A stretch of DNA of 64,000 nucleotides from Novosphingobium beihaiense (GTDB taxonomy: Bacteria; Pseudomonadota; Alphaproteobacteria; Sphingomonadales; Sphingomonadaceae), in assembly GCF_022832375.1 (NCBI RefSeq), contig NZ_JALHLG010000005.1, forward strand, positions 124,001-188,000. The letters are read 5' to 3'. The position numbers and the translations under genes are program-made. Below are positions 1-9,151 of this stretch, piece by piece. The notes under the pieces were generated by a model that was given only the letters and a program-made list of their open reading frames with translations, did no database searches and was not told the DNA's origin. Each line of letters starts with the position of its first letter. Within the stretch, counting starts at the first letter, position 1.

Positions 1-827
1 TCGTGATCGACGATGCCGCGGTCACGCCGGGCTATGTCACAGGCTTCACCCCGGACCGTGAATTGCCGATCATCTGGAAGATCACCAAAGGCAGCTTGCG
101 TAACAAGCTGCTGATCCTGCTGCCGCTGGCGCTGTTGCTGAGCGCCTTGCTGCCTTCCGCGATCATCCCGATCCTGATGCTGGGCGGGTGCTATCTCTCG
201 TTCGAGGGGGCGGAGAAAGTGATCGAGAAGCTTGGCGGCCAAAAGCATGGCGAAACGCTGGAGGATCCGATCGAGGATGCCGTCAGCTTCGAGAATGCGC
301 GCGTTTCCGGCGCCATTCGCACCGACCTGATCCTGTCCGCCGAAATCATGGCGATCGCTCTGTCACAAGTCGAAGACACCACGCTGCTGACGCGGGCGGT
401 GGCGCTGGCCGCGGTGGGCGTGCTGATTACGGCGGGTGTCTATGGCGCAGTGGCGCTGATCGTGAAGATGGACGATGTGGGACTGCATCTGGCGCAAAAG
501 ACCGGCGCCGCGGCGCAGGCCACCGGACGGTTCCTGCTGCGGGCGATGCCGGTGGTGTTGCAGCTCCTGGGCAGCGTCGGGACGCTCGCCATGCTCTGGG
601 TAGGCGGCGGGATCATCCTGCACGGGCTGGAGGAACTGGGGCTTCCGCAGCCTGCGCATGTCGCCCATGGCATCGAACATGCGCTGGCGGGGATCGGCGG
701 ACCGCTGGGCGGGGCGCTGGGCTGGCTGGGCTACGCCACGGTTTCGGCGCTGGCCGGGCTGGCGCTCGGGACGGTGATTGCCGTCCTGGCGCATATGGCG
801 GGGGCATTGCGCGGCAAGCCGCACTGA
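1..827 (+). CDS. DUF808 family inner-membrane protein (5' end outside window)
   Basis: This is the C-terminal part of a DUF808 (YedI-like) membrane protein of unknown function. The reading frame is already open at the left edge, and the GTG at position 3 is probably an internal valine, since the family usually has about 20-40 more N-terminal residues. The family wording is clear: the RELPIIWKITKGSLRNK stretch, then a hydrophobic hairpin and a GGCYLSFEGAEKV segment. Several further hydrophobic segments follow around residues 115-165 and 175-270. It ends 57 bases from the convergent chemoreceptor gene, with a hairpin between them. The family assignment is firm; no function is implied by it. Confidence 0.85.
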   Translation, partial: VIDDAAVTPGYVTGFTPDRELPIIWKITKGSLRNKLLILLPLALLLSALLPSAIIPILMLGGCYLSFEGAEKVIEKLGGQKHGETLEDPIEDAVSFENARVSGAIRTDLILSAEIMAIALSQVEDTTLLTRAVALAAVGVLITAGVYGAVALIVKMDDVGLHLAQKTGAAAQATGRFLLRAMPVVLQLLGSVGTLAMLWVGGGIILHGLEELGLPQPAHVAHGIEHALAGIGGPLGGALGWLGYATVSALAGLALGTVIAVLAHMAGALRGKPH

Positions 828-848
828 GAAGAGGTGCCCTGCCAAAAC

Positions 849-872
849 GGGCTCTGAGCCTGCTCAGAGCCC
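849..872. terminator. Hairpin between convergent genes, likely bidirectional terminator
   Basis: A perfect 10-bp inverted repeat (arms GGGCTCTGAG and CTCAGAGCCC, 4-base loop CCTG) lies between the stop codons of the DUF808 gene and the chemoreceptor gene. On the minus strand the stem is followed by GTTTT, so it is best placed to end the chemoreceptor transcript. The plus-strand side has only a weak T run. Confidence 0.6.
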
Positions 873-884
873 GGGAGAGTTCTT

Positions 885-2420
885 TCAGAATTCGGACCAG
901 TCGTCCTGTGCTACTTTGACGGCGGCTGCACCGCCGCCCGCCACGGCGCGCAGCGGTGCGGCGGCCGGACGCGGCGCTGCCGCCGGTCTGGGGGCGAAGG
1001 CTGCAGTCTGAGCCTGATTGCCGCCAAGCTTGAACATTTTCACCAGGCTGGCGAGTTCCTCTGCCTGCGATGCCAGATTGCGGGCTGCCGCAGTGGCTTC
1101 CTCGACCATGGCGGCGTTCTGCTGGGTCATGCGGTCCATATCACCAACGGCGGAGTTGACCTGCCCGAGCTGCCCGGCCTGATGATGCGCCTGTTCGGAG
1201 ATCTGGGACGCCAGGCTCGTAATCCCAGTGACCTTTTCGACGATACGATGGAAGACTTCGCCGGTGCGGCCCACAAGAGTCACACCGCGCTCCACCTGCT
1301 GTTCGGAATCGTTGATCAGATTCTTGATGCTCTGCGCAGCCTCGGCGGAGCGCTGCGCCAGCGCGCGCACTTCGGTGGCCACGACGGCGAAGCCTTTGCC
1401 GGCATCGCCTGCACGCGCGGCTTCGACCCCGGCGTTCAGCGCCAGCAGATTGGTCTGGAAGGCAATCCCGTCGATCACGTTGACGAAGGCGCCGATTTCC
1501 TGTGCTGACTTCTGAATGCCGTCCATCGCCTCGACCGCATCTTCAACGACCTTGCCGCCTTCGCGGGCTTCGTTTTCGGCCTGTCCAACCGACTGGTTGA
1601 CTTCGCTTGCGCCTTGCGCGGCGGATTGCACGCCCGACGTCAGCTGGTTCAGCGCGGCGGCGGATTCCTCCAGCGCCGCAGCCTGGCTTTCGGTTCGCCG
1701 GGACAAATCGTCGCTGGCGGAACGGATTTCCGAGGAGCCGACGCGGATCTGATCGGAGGCGGCCTGCACGCTGCCCAGGGCTTTGGTGATCGCTTCGCAC
1801 ATCGTGGCGAAATCGCTCTCGATCTGCGCGAACTCCTCAGGCAGGTCTTCGACGCGCACGGTCAGATCGCCTTGGGCGACGCGTTCGAGCGCGGTCGAGA
1901 GGTTCTCCAGAACCCTTTCCCGGTTTTCGTCCTTGGCCTTGAGGTAGGATGACGTCGCGAGTTCCATATCGAGCAGCGCCATCTTGATCAGAGTGCCGAT
2001 CTTGCGCGCCTTTGCCCGGCCGAACATGCCGCCGATCGATTGGCTCAGATCCGCTTCGATCAATTCGGCAAGAATCGTCGCGTAGCCGCCGATGTAGAAG
2101 CTGGGATCGAGGCCGATCTTGGCGTGGATCTGGCCGATGCGTTCGGCGCGCTCCAGGTAGTTGCTGTCCACCGTGCCGGAAAACAGATCGCTCCAGTGCT
2201 TTAACTGGCGGGAGCGGGCGCTGTCCATCAACTGCTGTGAGGGGAAGAACTTCCGCCGTGCCGGATCGGCTTTCACCGCCGTGTAGAACTTGTCGAGTAT
2301 TTTCGGCGCCAGCCGTTCAATCGAACGCCCGATGCTGGAAAAGCGTGCGAAATCGACCGAGTCCAGCGAAAAGGAGCGGAGCTTGGAGGAGATGTCGGGC
2401 TGGGAGGACGAGTTGGACAT
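885..2420 (-). CDS. Methyl-accepting chemotaxis protein with N-terminal protoglobin sensor (HemAT-like)
   Basis: This is a soluble chemoreceptor of 511 residues. Residues about 20-170 form a protoglobin (globin-coupled sensor) domain; His99 in RIGQIHAKIGL fits the proximal haem ligand, so oxygen or another gas ligand is the likely signal. A HAMP-like segment follows (about 195-240, with the VAQGDLTVRV wording), then a methyl-accepting signalling domain whose hairpin tip reads GIAFQTNLLALNAGVEAARAG. A Pro/Ala-rich linker leads to a C-terminal DWSEF, which matches the xWxxF pentapeptide that tethers CheR/CheB on high-abundance receptors. No transmembrane segment is visible. The start was set at 2420 because AGGAA lies 6 bases upstream; an in-frame ATG at 2465 would add 15 poorly family-like residues. 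Confidence 0.92.
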   Translation of the reverse strand: MSNSSSQPDISSKLRSFSLDSVDFARFSSIGRSIERLAPKILDKFYTAVKADPARRKFFPSQQLMDSARSRQLKHWSDLFSGTVDSNYLERAERIGQIHAKIGLDPSFYIGGYATILAELIEADLSQSIGGMFGRAKARKIGTLIKMALLDMELATSSYLKAKDENRERVLENLSTALERVAQGDLTVRVEDLPEEFAQIESDFATMCEAITKALGSVQAASDQIRVGSSEIRSASDDLSRRTESQAAALEESAAALNQLTSGVQSAAQGASEVNQSVGQAENEAREGGKVVEDAVEAMDGIQKSAQEIGAFVNVIDGIAFQTNLLALNAGVEAARAGDAGKGFAVVATEVRALAQRSAEAAQSIKNLINDSEQQVERGVTLVGRTGEVFHRIVEKVTGITSLASQISEQAHHQAGQLGQVNSAVGDMDRMTQQNAAMVEEATAAARNLASQAEELASLVKMFKLGGNQAQTAAFAPRPAAAPRPAAAPLRAVAGGGAAAVKVAQDDWSEF

Positions 2421-2617
2421 GCAGGTTCCTATGGATTTGCCGAACCTTGCCGCTAGCGGCCTCATCCCCTATTTCGCGTATGTAAATGGCTAAGTACTAT
2501 CCCCGTGACCTGTTGGACGGGCAGCCTCTTTCTCGTTGAAAACATGACGGCTCATGCCATCAGGCTATGCCATATACATCCATTTTGGACCGTTTTCTGG
2601 CTTCGTGCAGGCCGCTT

Positions 2618-4033
2618 TTAGCGCTCCAGCCGTGTGAGAATCCCGGCGGCAAAGGCGCTCAGGGTATCGTCGCGCGCGCCCATGATGACGATACGGTCCC
2701 CCGGCCGGGCCATGGCCGCGATCCGCTCGCCGCAGTCCGCGCGCGAGGGGATATATTCTGCTGAACCTCCGGCCTCGCCGATCAGGCGCACGATCCGTTC
2801 GCTGCCTTCGCTGCGGTCCACGGTGCCGCCGAAATAGACCGGATCGCATAGCACAGTCACGTCGTCCGGCCCCAGTTTGCGGGCGAAGACTTGCGCCAGC
2901 TCCGCGCCCATCTGGCGCAAGGGGCCGTAGCCGTGCGGCTGAAAGAAGGCGATCACCCGGCCGGGGTGCGCCTTGAGCGTCGCCAGCGTGGCCGAGACCT
3001 TGTCCGGATTGTGGCCGAAATCGTCGATCACGGTGATGCCGCTGGCGCTGGTGCCGACGATATCGAAACGGCGGGCAAGGCCGGAGAAGCTGCCCAGCGC
3101 GGCGACGGCTTCGGCCACGGGCACGCCTGCGGCATGGGCTGCCGCGATGGCCGCCAGCGCATTGTAGAGGTTGTGCCGCCCCGGCACTTTGAGGTGGAGC
3201 GGATAGACGCTGCCGTCGCGCCGATCTAGCACGGTGGCGGTCAGCGCAGTGGCCTGCTCCACGATATCGATGGCGCCGATCTGCGCGTCCGGCGCGGTGA
3301 TGCCGAAGGTCAGCACGGTCTTGGCGCGCGGGGCCAGCGCGGCGGTTTCCGCATCGTCTAGATTGATCGCCGCCACATCGGCGCGGGCGATGAAGTCGCC
3401 GAAGAGCTGGCGCAGTTCCTCCAGGCTCTTGTGATCGAGGCTGACATTGCCGAGCACCGCCACCTTGGGCCGGTAGAGCGCGATCGAGCCGTCGCTTTCG
3501 TCGACTTCGGAGACAAAGATATCGCCTTGCCCCACACGCGCGCTGGCGAAGGGCGCATCGGGGGTGACGAAGTTCTTCATCACCGCGCCGTTCATGATCG
3601 TGGGATCGCGGCCCGCCTTAGTCATGATCCACCCGGTCATGCCGGTAACGGTGGACTTGCCCGAGGTGCCGCCGATGGCGATGCCGGAAGGCGCGGCGTT
3701 GAACAGCGTGGCCAGCAGCTCGGCCCGGCTCATCCGCGCGCAGCCTAGTTCTTTCGCGCGCACGACCTCGGGCACTGTGTCTTCCACCGCTGCCGATGCG
3801 ACAAGCGTCTGGTCCGCCGAAACGATGCCGCTGCCGTCCTGCGCGAACAGATCGAAGCCCAGACTTTCGAGCCAGGCGAACTTTTCGGGCGTGCGGCCCT
3901 GATCGCGGCTGCGGTCCGACCCGGCGACTGCAGCGCCTTGCCCTTTCAGGATCAGCGCAAGGGGCAGCATACCGGAGCCGCCAATGCCGCAAAAGAACCA
4001 GGGATGGGAAGTGAGGGCGCGCGCGTCTGTCAT
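2618..4033 (-). CDS. mpl: Mur ligase family protein, probable UDP-MurNAc:tripeptide ligase (Mpl-like)
   Basis: This ATP-dependent Mur ligase of 471 residues has the MurC/Mpl-type N terminus (FFCGIGGSGM), an ATP loop GTSGKST at residues 122-128, and the SEVDESDGS and GRHNLYNALAA motifs of the family. MurC adds L-Ala to UDP-MurNAc, whereas Mpl re-attaches recycled tripeptide. The divergent neighbour is an LD-carboxypeptidase, which makes exactly that tripeptide, so Mpl is the better guess; MurC cannot be excluded without alignment. The start at 4033 (MTDARALTS) was chosen because the family motif begins right after it. The open frame runs upstream to 4387, but that part overlaps the divergent gene and looks non-coding. 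Confidence 0.8.
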   Translation of the reverse strand: MTDARALTSHPWFFCGIGGSGMLPLALILKGQGAAVAGSDRSRDQGRTPEKFAWLESLGFDLFAQDGSGIVSADQTLVASAAVEDTVPEVVRAKELGCARMSRAELLATLFNAAPSGIAIGGTSGKSTVTGMTGWIMTKAGRDPTIMNGAVMKNFVTPDAPFASARVGQGDIFVSEVDESDGSIALYRPKVAVLGNVSLDHKSLEELRQLFGDFIARADVAAINLDDAETAALAPRAKTVLTFGITAPDAQIGAIDIVEQATALTATVLDRRDGSVYPLHLKVPGRHNLYNALAAIAAAHAAGVPVAEAVAALGSFSGLARRFDIVGTSASGITVIDDFGHNPDKVSATLATLKAHPGRVIAFFQPHGYGPLRQMGAELAQVFARKLGPDDVTVLCDPVYFGGTVDRSEGSERIVRLIGEAGGSAEYIPSRADCGERIAAMARPGDRIVIMGARDDTLSAFAAGILTRLER

Positions 4034-4167
4034 GCCCGCATCGGTATGCGGCCTTGGCCGCCAAGACAACTGCCATGCCGCGAAAGGGGGTAGGCGCCTG
4101 CCTGCCTGTCGTGGATAAGCAGGGACCCCGCTTTCATGGGGATGTCCGAATGAGGTAGGCCGCCAGC

Positions 4168-5001
4168 ATGACCCGTATTGCCGTCTGCGCGCCGTCCGCG
4201 CCTGTCGCCCGCGAGGATGCGGAGCGCGTGAAAGCGCTGGCGCTCGCGGAATTTCCGCAAGTGGAACTGGTGATCCACGATCAGTGCTTCGCCGTGGAGG
4301 GCCATTTCGCGGGCAGTGACGCGGTGCGGCTGGAAGCGCTGGTGGAATGCGCCAACGATCCCACGGTGGATGCTGTTTGGTTCGCACGCGGCGGTTATGG
4401 CGCCTGCCGGATCGCGGAAGAGGCGTTGGAACGGCTCGACCATGCCGCGCAAGCCAAGACGTTCCTCGGCTATTCGGATTCCGGTTATCTGCTCGGCGCC
4501 CTCTACCGCGAGCGGATCGGCAAGCCGGTGCACGCGCCCTTGCTGGCGGACGTGCGGCGCGAGGGCGGCGAGCAGGCGGTGCGGCGCACGCTCGCCTATC
4601 TAGCGGGAGACCGCTCGGGCCTGGAACCGTCGCTGGCGGAAGAAAAGCATCCCGTCGCCGCTTTTAACCTGATGACGCTGGCGATGCTGTGCGGCACGCG
4701 GCTGATGCCGGGCCTCGCCGGGCATGTCGTGATGGTCGAGGAAGTGTCCGAATATCTCTATGCCGTCGACCGGCTGTTTTTCCACGCGACGGCGCACCTT
4801 GGCGGCATTGCCGGGCTGCGGCTCGGGCGGGTCAGCGACGTGCCCGAGAATGACCGCCCGTTCGGCACCGGGGCGCTCGATATCGCCCGTTACTGGTGCG
4901 AGCGCCATGCCATTCCCTTTCTGGGAGAGGCCGATATCGGCCATGACGCCGCCAACAGGATTGTGCCCTTCGGGCTTGCGGAGGCGGGCCAAGGGCAATA
5001 A
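4168..5001 (+). CDS. ldcA: LD-carboxypeptidase (peptidase family S66)
   Basis: This cytoplasmic enzyme of 277 residues should remove the terminal D-Ala from recycled murein tetrapeptide. The S66 signatures are present in order: ARGGYGACRI near residue 75, the nucleophile Ser103 in FLGYSDSG, HAPLLAD near 122, the catalytic Glu191/192 in MVEEVSEY, and His259 in GHDAANRIVPFG. It is divergent from the Mpl-like ligase gene with 134 bases between the starts, consistent with joint use in peptidoglycan recycling. FabD follows 74 bases downstream. Confidence 0.9.
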   Translation: MTRIAVCAPSAPVAREDAERVKALALAEFPQVELVIHDQCFAVEGHFAGSDAVRLEALVECANDPTVDAVWFARGGYGACRIAEEALERLDHAAQAKTFLGYSDSGYLLGALYRERIGKPVHAPLLADVRREGGEQAVRRTLAYLAGDRSGLEPSLAEEKHPVAAFNLMTLAMLCGTRLMPGLAGHVVMVEEVSEYLYAVDRLFFHATAHLGGIAGLRLGRVSDVPENDRPFGTGALDIARYWCERHAIPFLGEADIGHDAANRIVPFGLAEAGQGQ

Positions 5002-5075
5002 CCCGCCGCGCCACACCTCAGATTCGCAAACGGCAGGTGCATCGAAGCCTGCCGGACAGACATGGAGCGGCCGCA

Positions 5076-6011
5076 ATGCGTGCATTCGTTTTTCCCGGGC
5101 AGGGCAGCCAGAAGGTTGGCATGGGCGCGGACCTTGCCGCCGCGAGCGCCGCGGCGCGTGAAGTCTTTGAGGAAGTGGACGAAGCGCTCGGCCAGAACCT
5201 CTTCAAGCTGATGAGCGAAGGCCCCGAGGATCAGCTCACGCTGACCGAGAATGCCCAGCCCGCGATCATGGCTAATGCCATCGCCGTGCTGCGCGTGCTC
5301 GAAAAGGAAGGCGGCATTGCGCTTGCGGACAAGGCGGATTTCGTCGCCGGTCACTCGCTGGGCGAATACACCGCGCTCTGCGCTGCCGGGGCTTTCAGTC
5401 TTGCCGATACCGCGCGCCTGCTGAAGCTGCGCGGGCGGTCGATGCAGGCGGCCGTGCCGGTGGGCGTGGGCGCCATGGCCGCACTGCTCGGCGCCGATAT
5501 CGAGAAGGCTACGGCCCTGGCCGAAGCCGCCGCCGAAGGGCAGGTCTGCACCGTCGCCAATGACAACGATCCGGGGCAGGTCGTGCTCTCGGGCCACAAG
5601 GAAGCGATCGAGCGCGCCATTGCACTGGTGAAGGAGCACGGCATCAAGCGCGGCATCCTGCTGCCCGTCTCGGCACCGTTCCACTGCCCGCTGATGCAGC
5701 CCGCCGCCGACGCCATGGCCGAAGCGCTGGACAAGACGCGCCCGGGCACGCTGAACGTCGCACTCTTCGCCAATGTCACCGCCAGCGTTGTGACTGATCC
5801 GGCCGAAGTGCAGCGCCTGCTGGTCGAACAGGTCACGGGCCGCGTGCGCTGGCGCGAAAGCGCGATTGCGATGAAGGAGGCTGGCGTCGACAGTTTCGTC
5901 GAACTGGGCGGCAAGGTTCTCGGGCCGATGATCAAGCGTTCGGCGGGCGAGGTGGAGGTGACTTCCGCCGTGTCGATGGAAGACATCGAGGCGCTGGCCA
6001 AGGCGCTTTGA
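5076..6011 (+). CDS. fabD: Malonyl CoA-acyl carrier protein transacylase
   Basis: FabD moves malonyl groups from CoA to ACP to start fatty acid elongation. The 311-residue product has the family's usual length. It starts FVFPGQGSQ, carries the nucleophile Ser94 in GHSLGEYTA and the catalytic His203 in SAPFHCPLM. The ATG at 5076 has GGAG 8-10 bases upstream; an in-frame ATG at 5037 would add 13 unsupported residues. The genes for a small methyltransferase and fabG follow on the same strand with 21- and 3-base gaps, so the three look like one transcript. Confidence 0.97.
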   Translation: MRAFVFPGQGSQKVGMGADLAAASAAAREVFEEVDEALGQNLFKLMSEGPEDQLTLTENAQPAIMANAIAVLRVLEKEGGIALADKADFVAGHSLGEYTALCAAGAFSLADTARLLKLRGRSMQAAVPVGVGAMAALLGADIEKATALAEAAAEGQVCTVANDNDPGQVVLSGHKEAIERAIALVKEHGIKRGILLPVSAPFHCPLMQPAADAMAEALDKTRPGTLNVALFANVTASVVTDPAEVQRLLVEQVTGRVRWRESAIAMKEAGVDSFVELGGKVLGPMIKRSAGEVEVTSAVSMEDIEALAKAL

Positions 6012-6032
6012 TCCCGGCTAGAAGCCCTCTTC

Positions 6033-6635
6033 ATGTGGGATGACCGTTTCAGCGAGCCGGGCTATGCCTATGGCACCGAGCCCAACGATTTCCTGAGGGA
6101 ACGCGTGGCGCAGCTCAAGCGCGGGCGCTGCCTGTGTCTGGCCGAAGGGCAGGGGCGCAACGCGGTATGGCTGGCGGAGCAGGGCTTCGATGTCACGGCG
6201 ATGGACCAGTCGCCCGCGGGCATGGAGAAAGCGCGCGAACTGGCGGCAAGCCGGGGTGTCACGATTGCCACGCAAATTGGCGATCTGGCCCATTTCGACA
6301 TGGGCGAAGGCGCGTGGGACAGCATTGTCGCCATCTTCGTGCATCTGCCGCCGGCCTTGCGCGCCGATGTCCACGGCCGCATCGCGCTGGCGCTCGCACC
6401 CGGCGGCACCGTGCTGCTGGAAGCCTATACGCCGGACAAGTTCGACTATCCCGGTTTCGGCGGGCCGCCGCGGGATCAGCTTGACCGCACGTTTACCCGG
6501 CCGATGCTGATCGACGATTTCAAGGGCCTCGATGTCATCCACGCCGAAGAGACGGTGCGCGATGTCAACGAGGGCAAGTACCATCACGGCCGCAGCGCGG
6601 TCGTCCAGTTCCTCGCGAAAAAGCCAGGAGAATAG
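6033..6635 (+). CDS. Class I SAM-dependent methyltransferase (TehB-like)
   Basis: This 200-residue protein has a Rossmann-type methyltransferase fold. Motif I reads CLCLAEGQGRNAVWLAEQG, followed by VTAMDQSPAGMEKAREL and a motif IV-like DSIVAIFVHLPP. It resembles the small TehB/ThiE-neighbour class of methyltransferases that start with WDDRFSEPGYAYGTEPNDFL. The substrate cannot be told. It sits between fabD and fabG, with 21 bases before and 3 bases after, so its transcript is probably shared with fatty acid synthesis genes. Confidence 0.85.
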   Translation: MWDDRFSEPGYAYGTEPNDFLRERVAQLKRGRCLCLAEGQGRNAVWLAEQGFDVTAMDQSPAGMEKARELAASRGVTIATQIGDLAHFDMGEGAWDSIVAIFVHLPPALRADVHGRIALALAPGGTVLLEAYTPDKFDYPGFGGPPRDQLDRTFTRPMLIDDFKGLDVIHAEETVRDVNEGKYHHGRSAVVQFLAKKPGE

Positions 6636-6638
6636 GAA

Positions 6639-7409
6639 ATGAGCATGTTCGACCTGCATGGAATGACCGCACTCGTGACGGGGGCGTCGGGCGGAATCGG
6701 CTCGGCCATCGCGCGCGGCCTTGCATCGCAGGGCGCGCGGCTGGTGGTCTCGGGCTCGAACGCGGAAAAGCTGCGCGCGTTCCGCGACGAGCTGGACGAG
6801 CACACCCCGCAGCACCTGCAGGAAGTCGATCACGCGGCCATCGCCTGCAACCTCTCGGACCCCGAGCAGGTCGAAAAGCTGGTGCCCGCCGCGCTCGATA
6901 CGCTGGGCAAGATCGACATTCTGGTGAACAACGCGGGCATCACCCGCGACAATCTCGCCATGCGCATGAAGGACGAGGAATGGGACGCGGTGATCCGCGT
7001 GAACCTCGAATCCACCTTCCGCCTGATGCGCGCGGTGACCAAGCCGATGATGAAGGCGCGCTTCGGCCGCATCATCAATATCACCTCGATCGTCGGCACC
7101 ACCGGCAATCCGGGCCAGATGAACTATTGCGCGGCCAAGGGCGGCATCACCGCGATGTCGAAGAGCCTGGCGCAGGAACTGGCGACCCGCAACGTCACCG
7201 TGAACTGCATCGCCCCGGGCTTCATCCGCACCGCCATGACCGACGTGCTGCCCGACGCGCAGAAGGAAGCGCTCAACACCAAGATCCCGGCAGGCCGCAT
7301 GGGCGAGGGCGAGGATATCGCCGCCGCCACCGTGTTCCTGGCGAGCAAGGATGCGGGCTACATCACTGGCCAGACGATCCACGTCAACGGCGGCATGGTG
7401 ATGGTCTGA
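6639..7409 (+). CDS. fabG: 3-oxoacyl-[acyl-carrier-protein] reductase
   Basis: FabG is the NADPH-dependent short-chain dehydrogenase that reduces 3-oxoacyl-ACP in each elongation round. The 256-residue product has the TGASGGIG cofactor loop at 14-21, NNAG at 97-100, and the catalytic Ser150, Tyr163 and Lys167. The active-site stretch is YCAAK rather than the common YSAAK. The Shine-Dalgarno (AGGAG/AGGAA) lies in the last codons of the preceding methyltransferase gene, which suggests coupled translation. Confidence 0.95.
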   Translation: MSMFDLHGMTALVTGASGGIGSAIARGLASQGARLVVSGSNAEKLRAFRDELDEHTPQHLQEVDHAAIACNLSDPEQVEKLVPAALDTLGKIDILVNNAGITRDNLAMRMKDEEWDAVIRVNLESTFRLMRAVTKPMMKARFGRIINITSIVGTTGNPGQMNYCAAKGGITAMSKSLAQELATRNVTVNCIAPGFIRTAMTDVLPDAQKEALNTKIPAGRMGEGEDIAAATVFLASKDAGYITGQTIHVNGGMVMV

Positions 7410-7412
7410 CCG

Positions 7413-7790
7413 TCAGGCGGGGGTGATGCCTGAGACGATGGTTTCACCCCTGTCATCATGGATTCCGGCATTGAGTTCACTGGCCAGCTTGCGGGCAAGG
7501 GGAAGGACGGGATCTCCATCCATTTCCGGTTCGGCGAAGCGCACGGTGCCATCGGGTGTCCAGAACAGGGCGCGCAGCCACCGTTCGCAATCCTTGCGGA
7601 ACACCTCCGCATCGCCGCCCCGGTTGGGCAGCGTCACGATCTGTTCGGTCAGCGGATTTGGTACGGCGGCATCGCCACAGGCCATGCGGACGCCGTCCAC
7701 ATGGCCGACGGCCTCGGACCATTCTTCCAGCGTGATCGCTTCGTGCCTGCCTTCGGCATCCTGCCGTTCGATGTGAAGATTGCGGACCAA
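7413..7790 (-). CDS. Conserved hypothetical protein, convergent with fabG
   Basis: This 125-residue soluble protein is not recognised. It is rich in acidic residues, has no signal peptide or membrane segment, and carries a central CERWLRALFWTPDGTVRFAEPE stretch that reads like real protein. The start codon is TTG at 7790, supported by GGAGG 8 bases upstream; no in-frame ATG lies near. Its stop is 3 bases from the stop of fabG. Codon use matches the neighbours. Confidence 0.65.
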   Translation of the reverse strand: MVRNLHIERQDAEGRHEAITLEEWSEAVGHVDGVRMACGDAAVPNPLTEQIVTLPNRGGDAEVFRKDCERWLRALFWTPDGTVRFAEPEMDGDPVLPLARKLASELNAGIHDDRGETIVSGITPA

Positions 7791-8008
7791 GTCTATTACC
7801 TCCGGTCTTTCGTGCCGTTCGCGGCCTGTTCGCGCGAATAGCGGCCCAGTTCATTGGTATAACGCAATAAACCCCGATTTTATCCCCAGATTCGCGGATT
7901 TGCAGGTACAACATGCTTGCCGCAGGCTATGGCCGCGTTAGAGATATCTGTCCTGAATTTGGGGATCGACTGTTTCCCAAGGCCTACCAAAGGGGACCTG
8001 AGGCTGTC

Positions 8009-9127
8009 ATGAAGGCCACAATCGAACGTTCCACGCTCCTGCGCTGCTTGTCCCACGTGCAGTCCGTCGTTGAGCGGCGCAACACTATTCCGATCCTTTC
8101 CAACGTCCTGATCGAGGCGTCCGCTGGCGGCGCGGTGAAGATCATGGCGACCGACCTCGATCTGCAAGTGATCGAAACCCTGGCGGCCGTCTCCGTGGAG
8201 CAGCCGGGCGCGATCACGGTATCGGCACACTTGCTGTTCGACATCGCGCGCAAGCTGCCCGAAGGCAGCCAGGTCAGCCTCGATGCGGCGGAGAACCGGA
8301 TGATCGTGAAGGCCGGACGCAGCCGCTTCACGCTGCCGACGCTGCCGCGCGACGATTTCCCGGTGATCGCGGAGGGCGAACTGCCCACCAGCTTCGAGAT
8401 TCCGGCGGCCACGCTGGCGCAGATGATCGACCGCACGCGCTTTGCGATCTCGACCGAGGAAACGCGTTACTACCTGAACGGCATCTTCCTGCATGTGACG
8501 GAAGACGACCTGAAGGCGGCCGCCACCGATGGCCACCGCCTCGCGCGCTTCACCATCAAGCGCCCGGATGGTGCCGATGGCATGCCGGACGTGATCGTGC
8601 CGCGCAAATGCGTGGCCGAACTGCGCAAGCTGCTGGAAGAAGCGCTGGATACCAACGTGTTGGTGGACCTGTCCGCCAGCAAGATCCGCTTCACGCTCGG
8701 CGGTGAGAATGGCGTGGTGCTGACCAGCAAGCTGATCGACGGCACGTTCCCCGATTACACCCGCGTGATCCCGACCGGGAACGACAAGCTGCTCAAGGTC
8801 GATCCGCGCAGCTTCTTCGAAGGCGTGGACCGCGTGGCGACGATCGCCACCGAAAAGACCCGCGCGGTGAAGATGGCGCTGGAGCAGGACCGCATCGTCC
8901 TTTCGGTCACGTCGCCGGACAACGGCACGGCCGCCGAAGAAGTGCCTGCGGACTATTCCTCGGACGGTTTCGAGATCGGCTTCAACGCCAATTATCTCAA
9001 GGACGTGCTGGGCCAGATCGAGGGCGACTCGGTGGAACTGCATCTCGCCGATGCAGGCGCGCCAACGCTGATCCGCCAGGACGAGAAGAGCCCGGCGCTC
9101 TACGTGCTGATGCCGATGCGGGTGTAA
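8009..9127 (+). CDS. dnaN: DNA polymerase III subunit beta (sliding clamp)
   Basis: DnaN is the ring clamp that holds DNA polymerase on its template and binds many partner proteins. The 372-residue product has the normal three-domain length, begins MKATIERSTLL, includes the RRNTIPILSNVLIEA stretch and ends with YVLMPMRV, the typical clamp C terminus that contributes to the partner-binding pocket. The ATG at 8009 has GAGG 5-8 bases upstream; an open frame extends 96 bases further up but is not clamp-like. dnaA and recF are not nearby, as in several sphingomonads. A hairpin terminator follows. Confidence 0.97.
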   Translation: MKATIERSTLLRCLSHVQSVVERRNTIPILSNVLIEASAGGAVKIMATDLDLQVIETLAAVSVEQPGAITVSAHLLFDIARKLPEGSQVSLDAAENRMIVKAGRSRFTLPTLPRDDFPVIAEGELPTSFEIPAATLAQMIDRTRFAISTEETRYYLNGIFLHVTEDDLKAAATDGHRLARFTIKRPDGADGMPDVIVPRKCVAELRKLLEEALDTNVLVDLSASKIRFTLGGENGVVLTSKLIDGTFPDYTRVIPTGNDKLLKVDPRSFFEGVDRVATIATEKTRAVKMALEQDRIVLSVTSPDNGTAAEEVPADYSSDGFEIGFNANYLKDVLGQIEGDSVELHLADAGAPTLIRQDEKSPALYVLMPMRV

Positions 9128-9151
9128 TCCCGCTTGCCTTGGCAGGCCATT

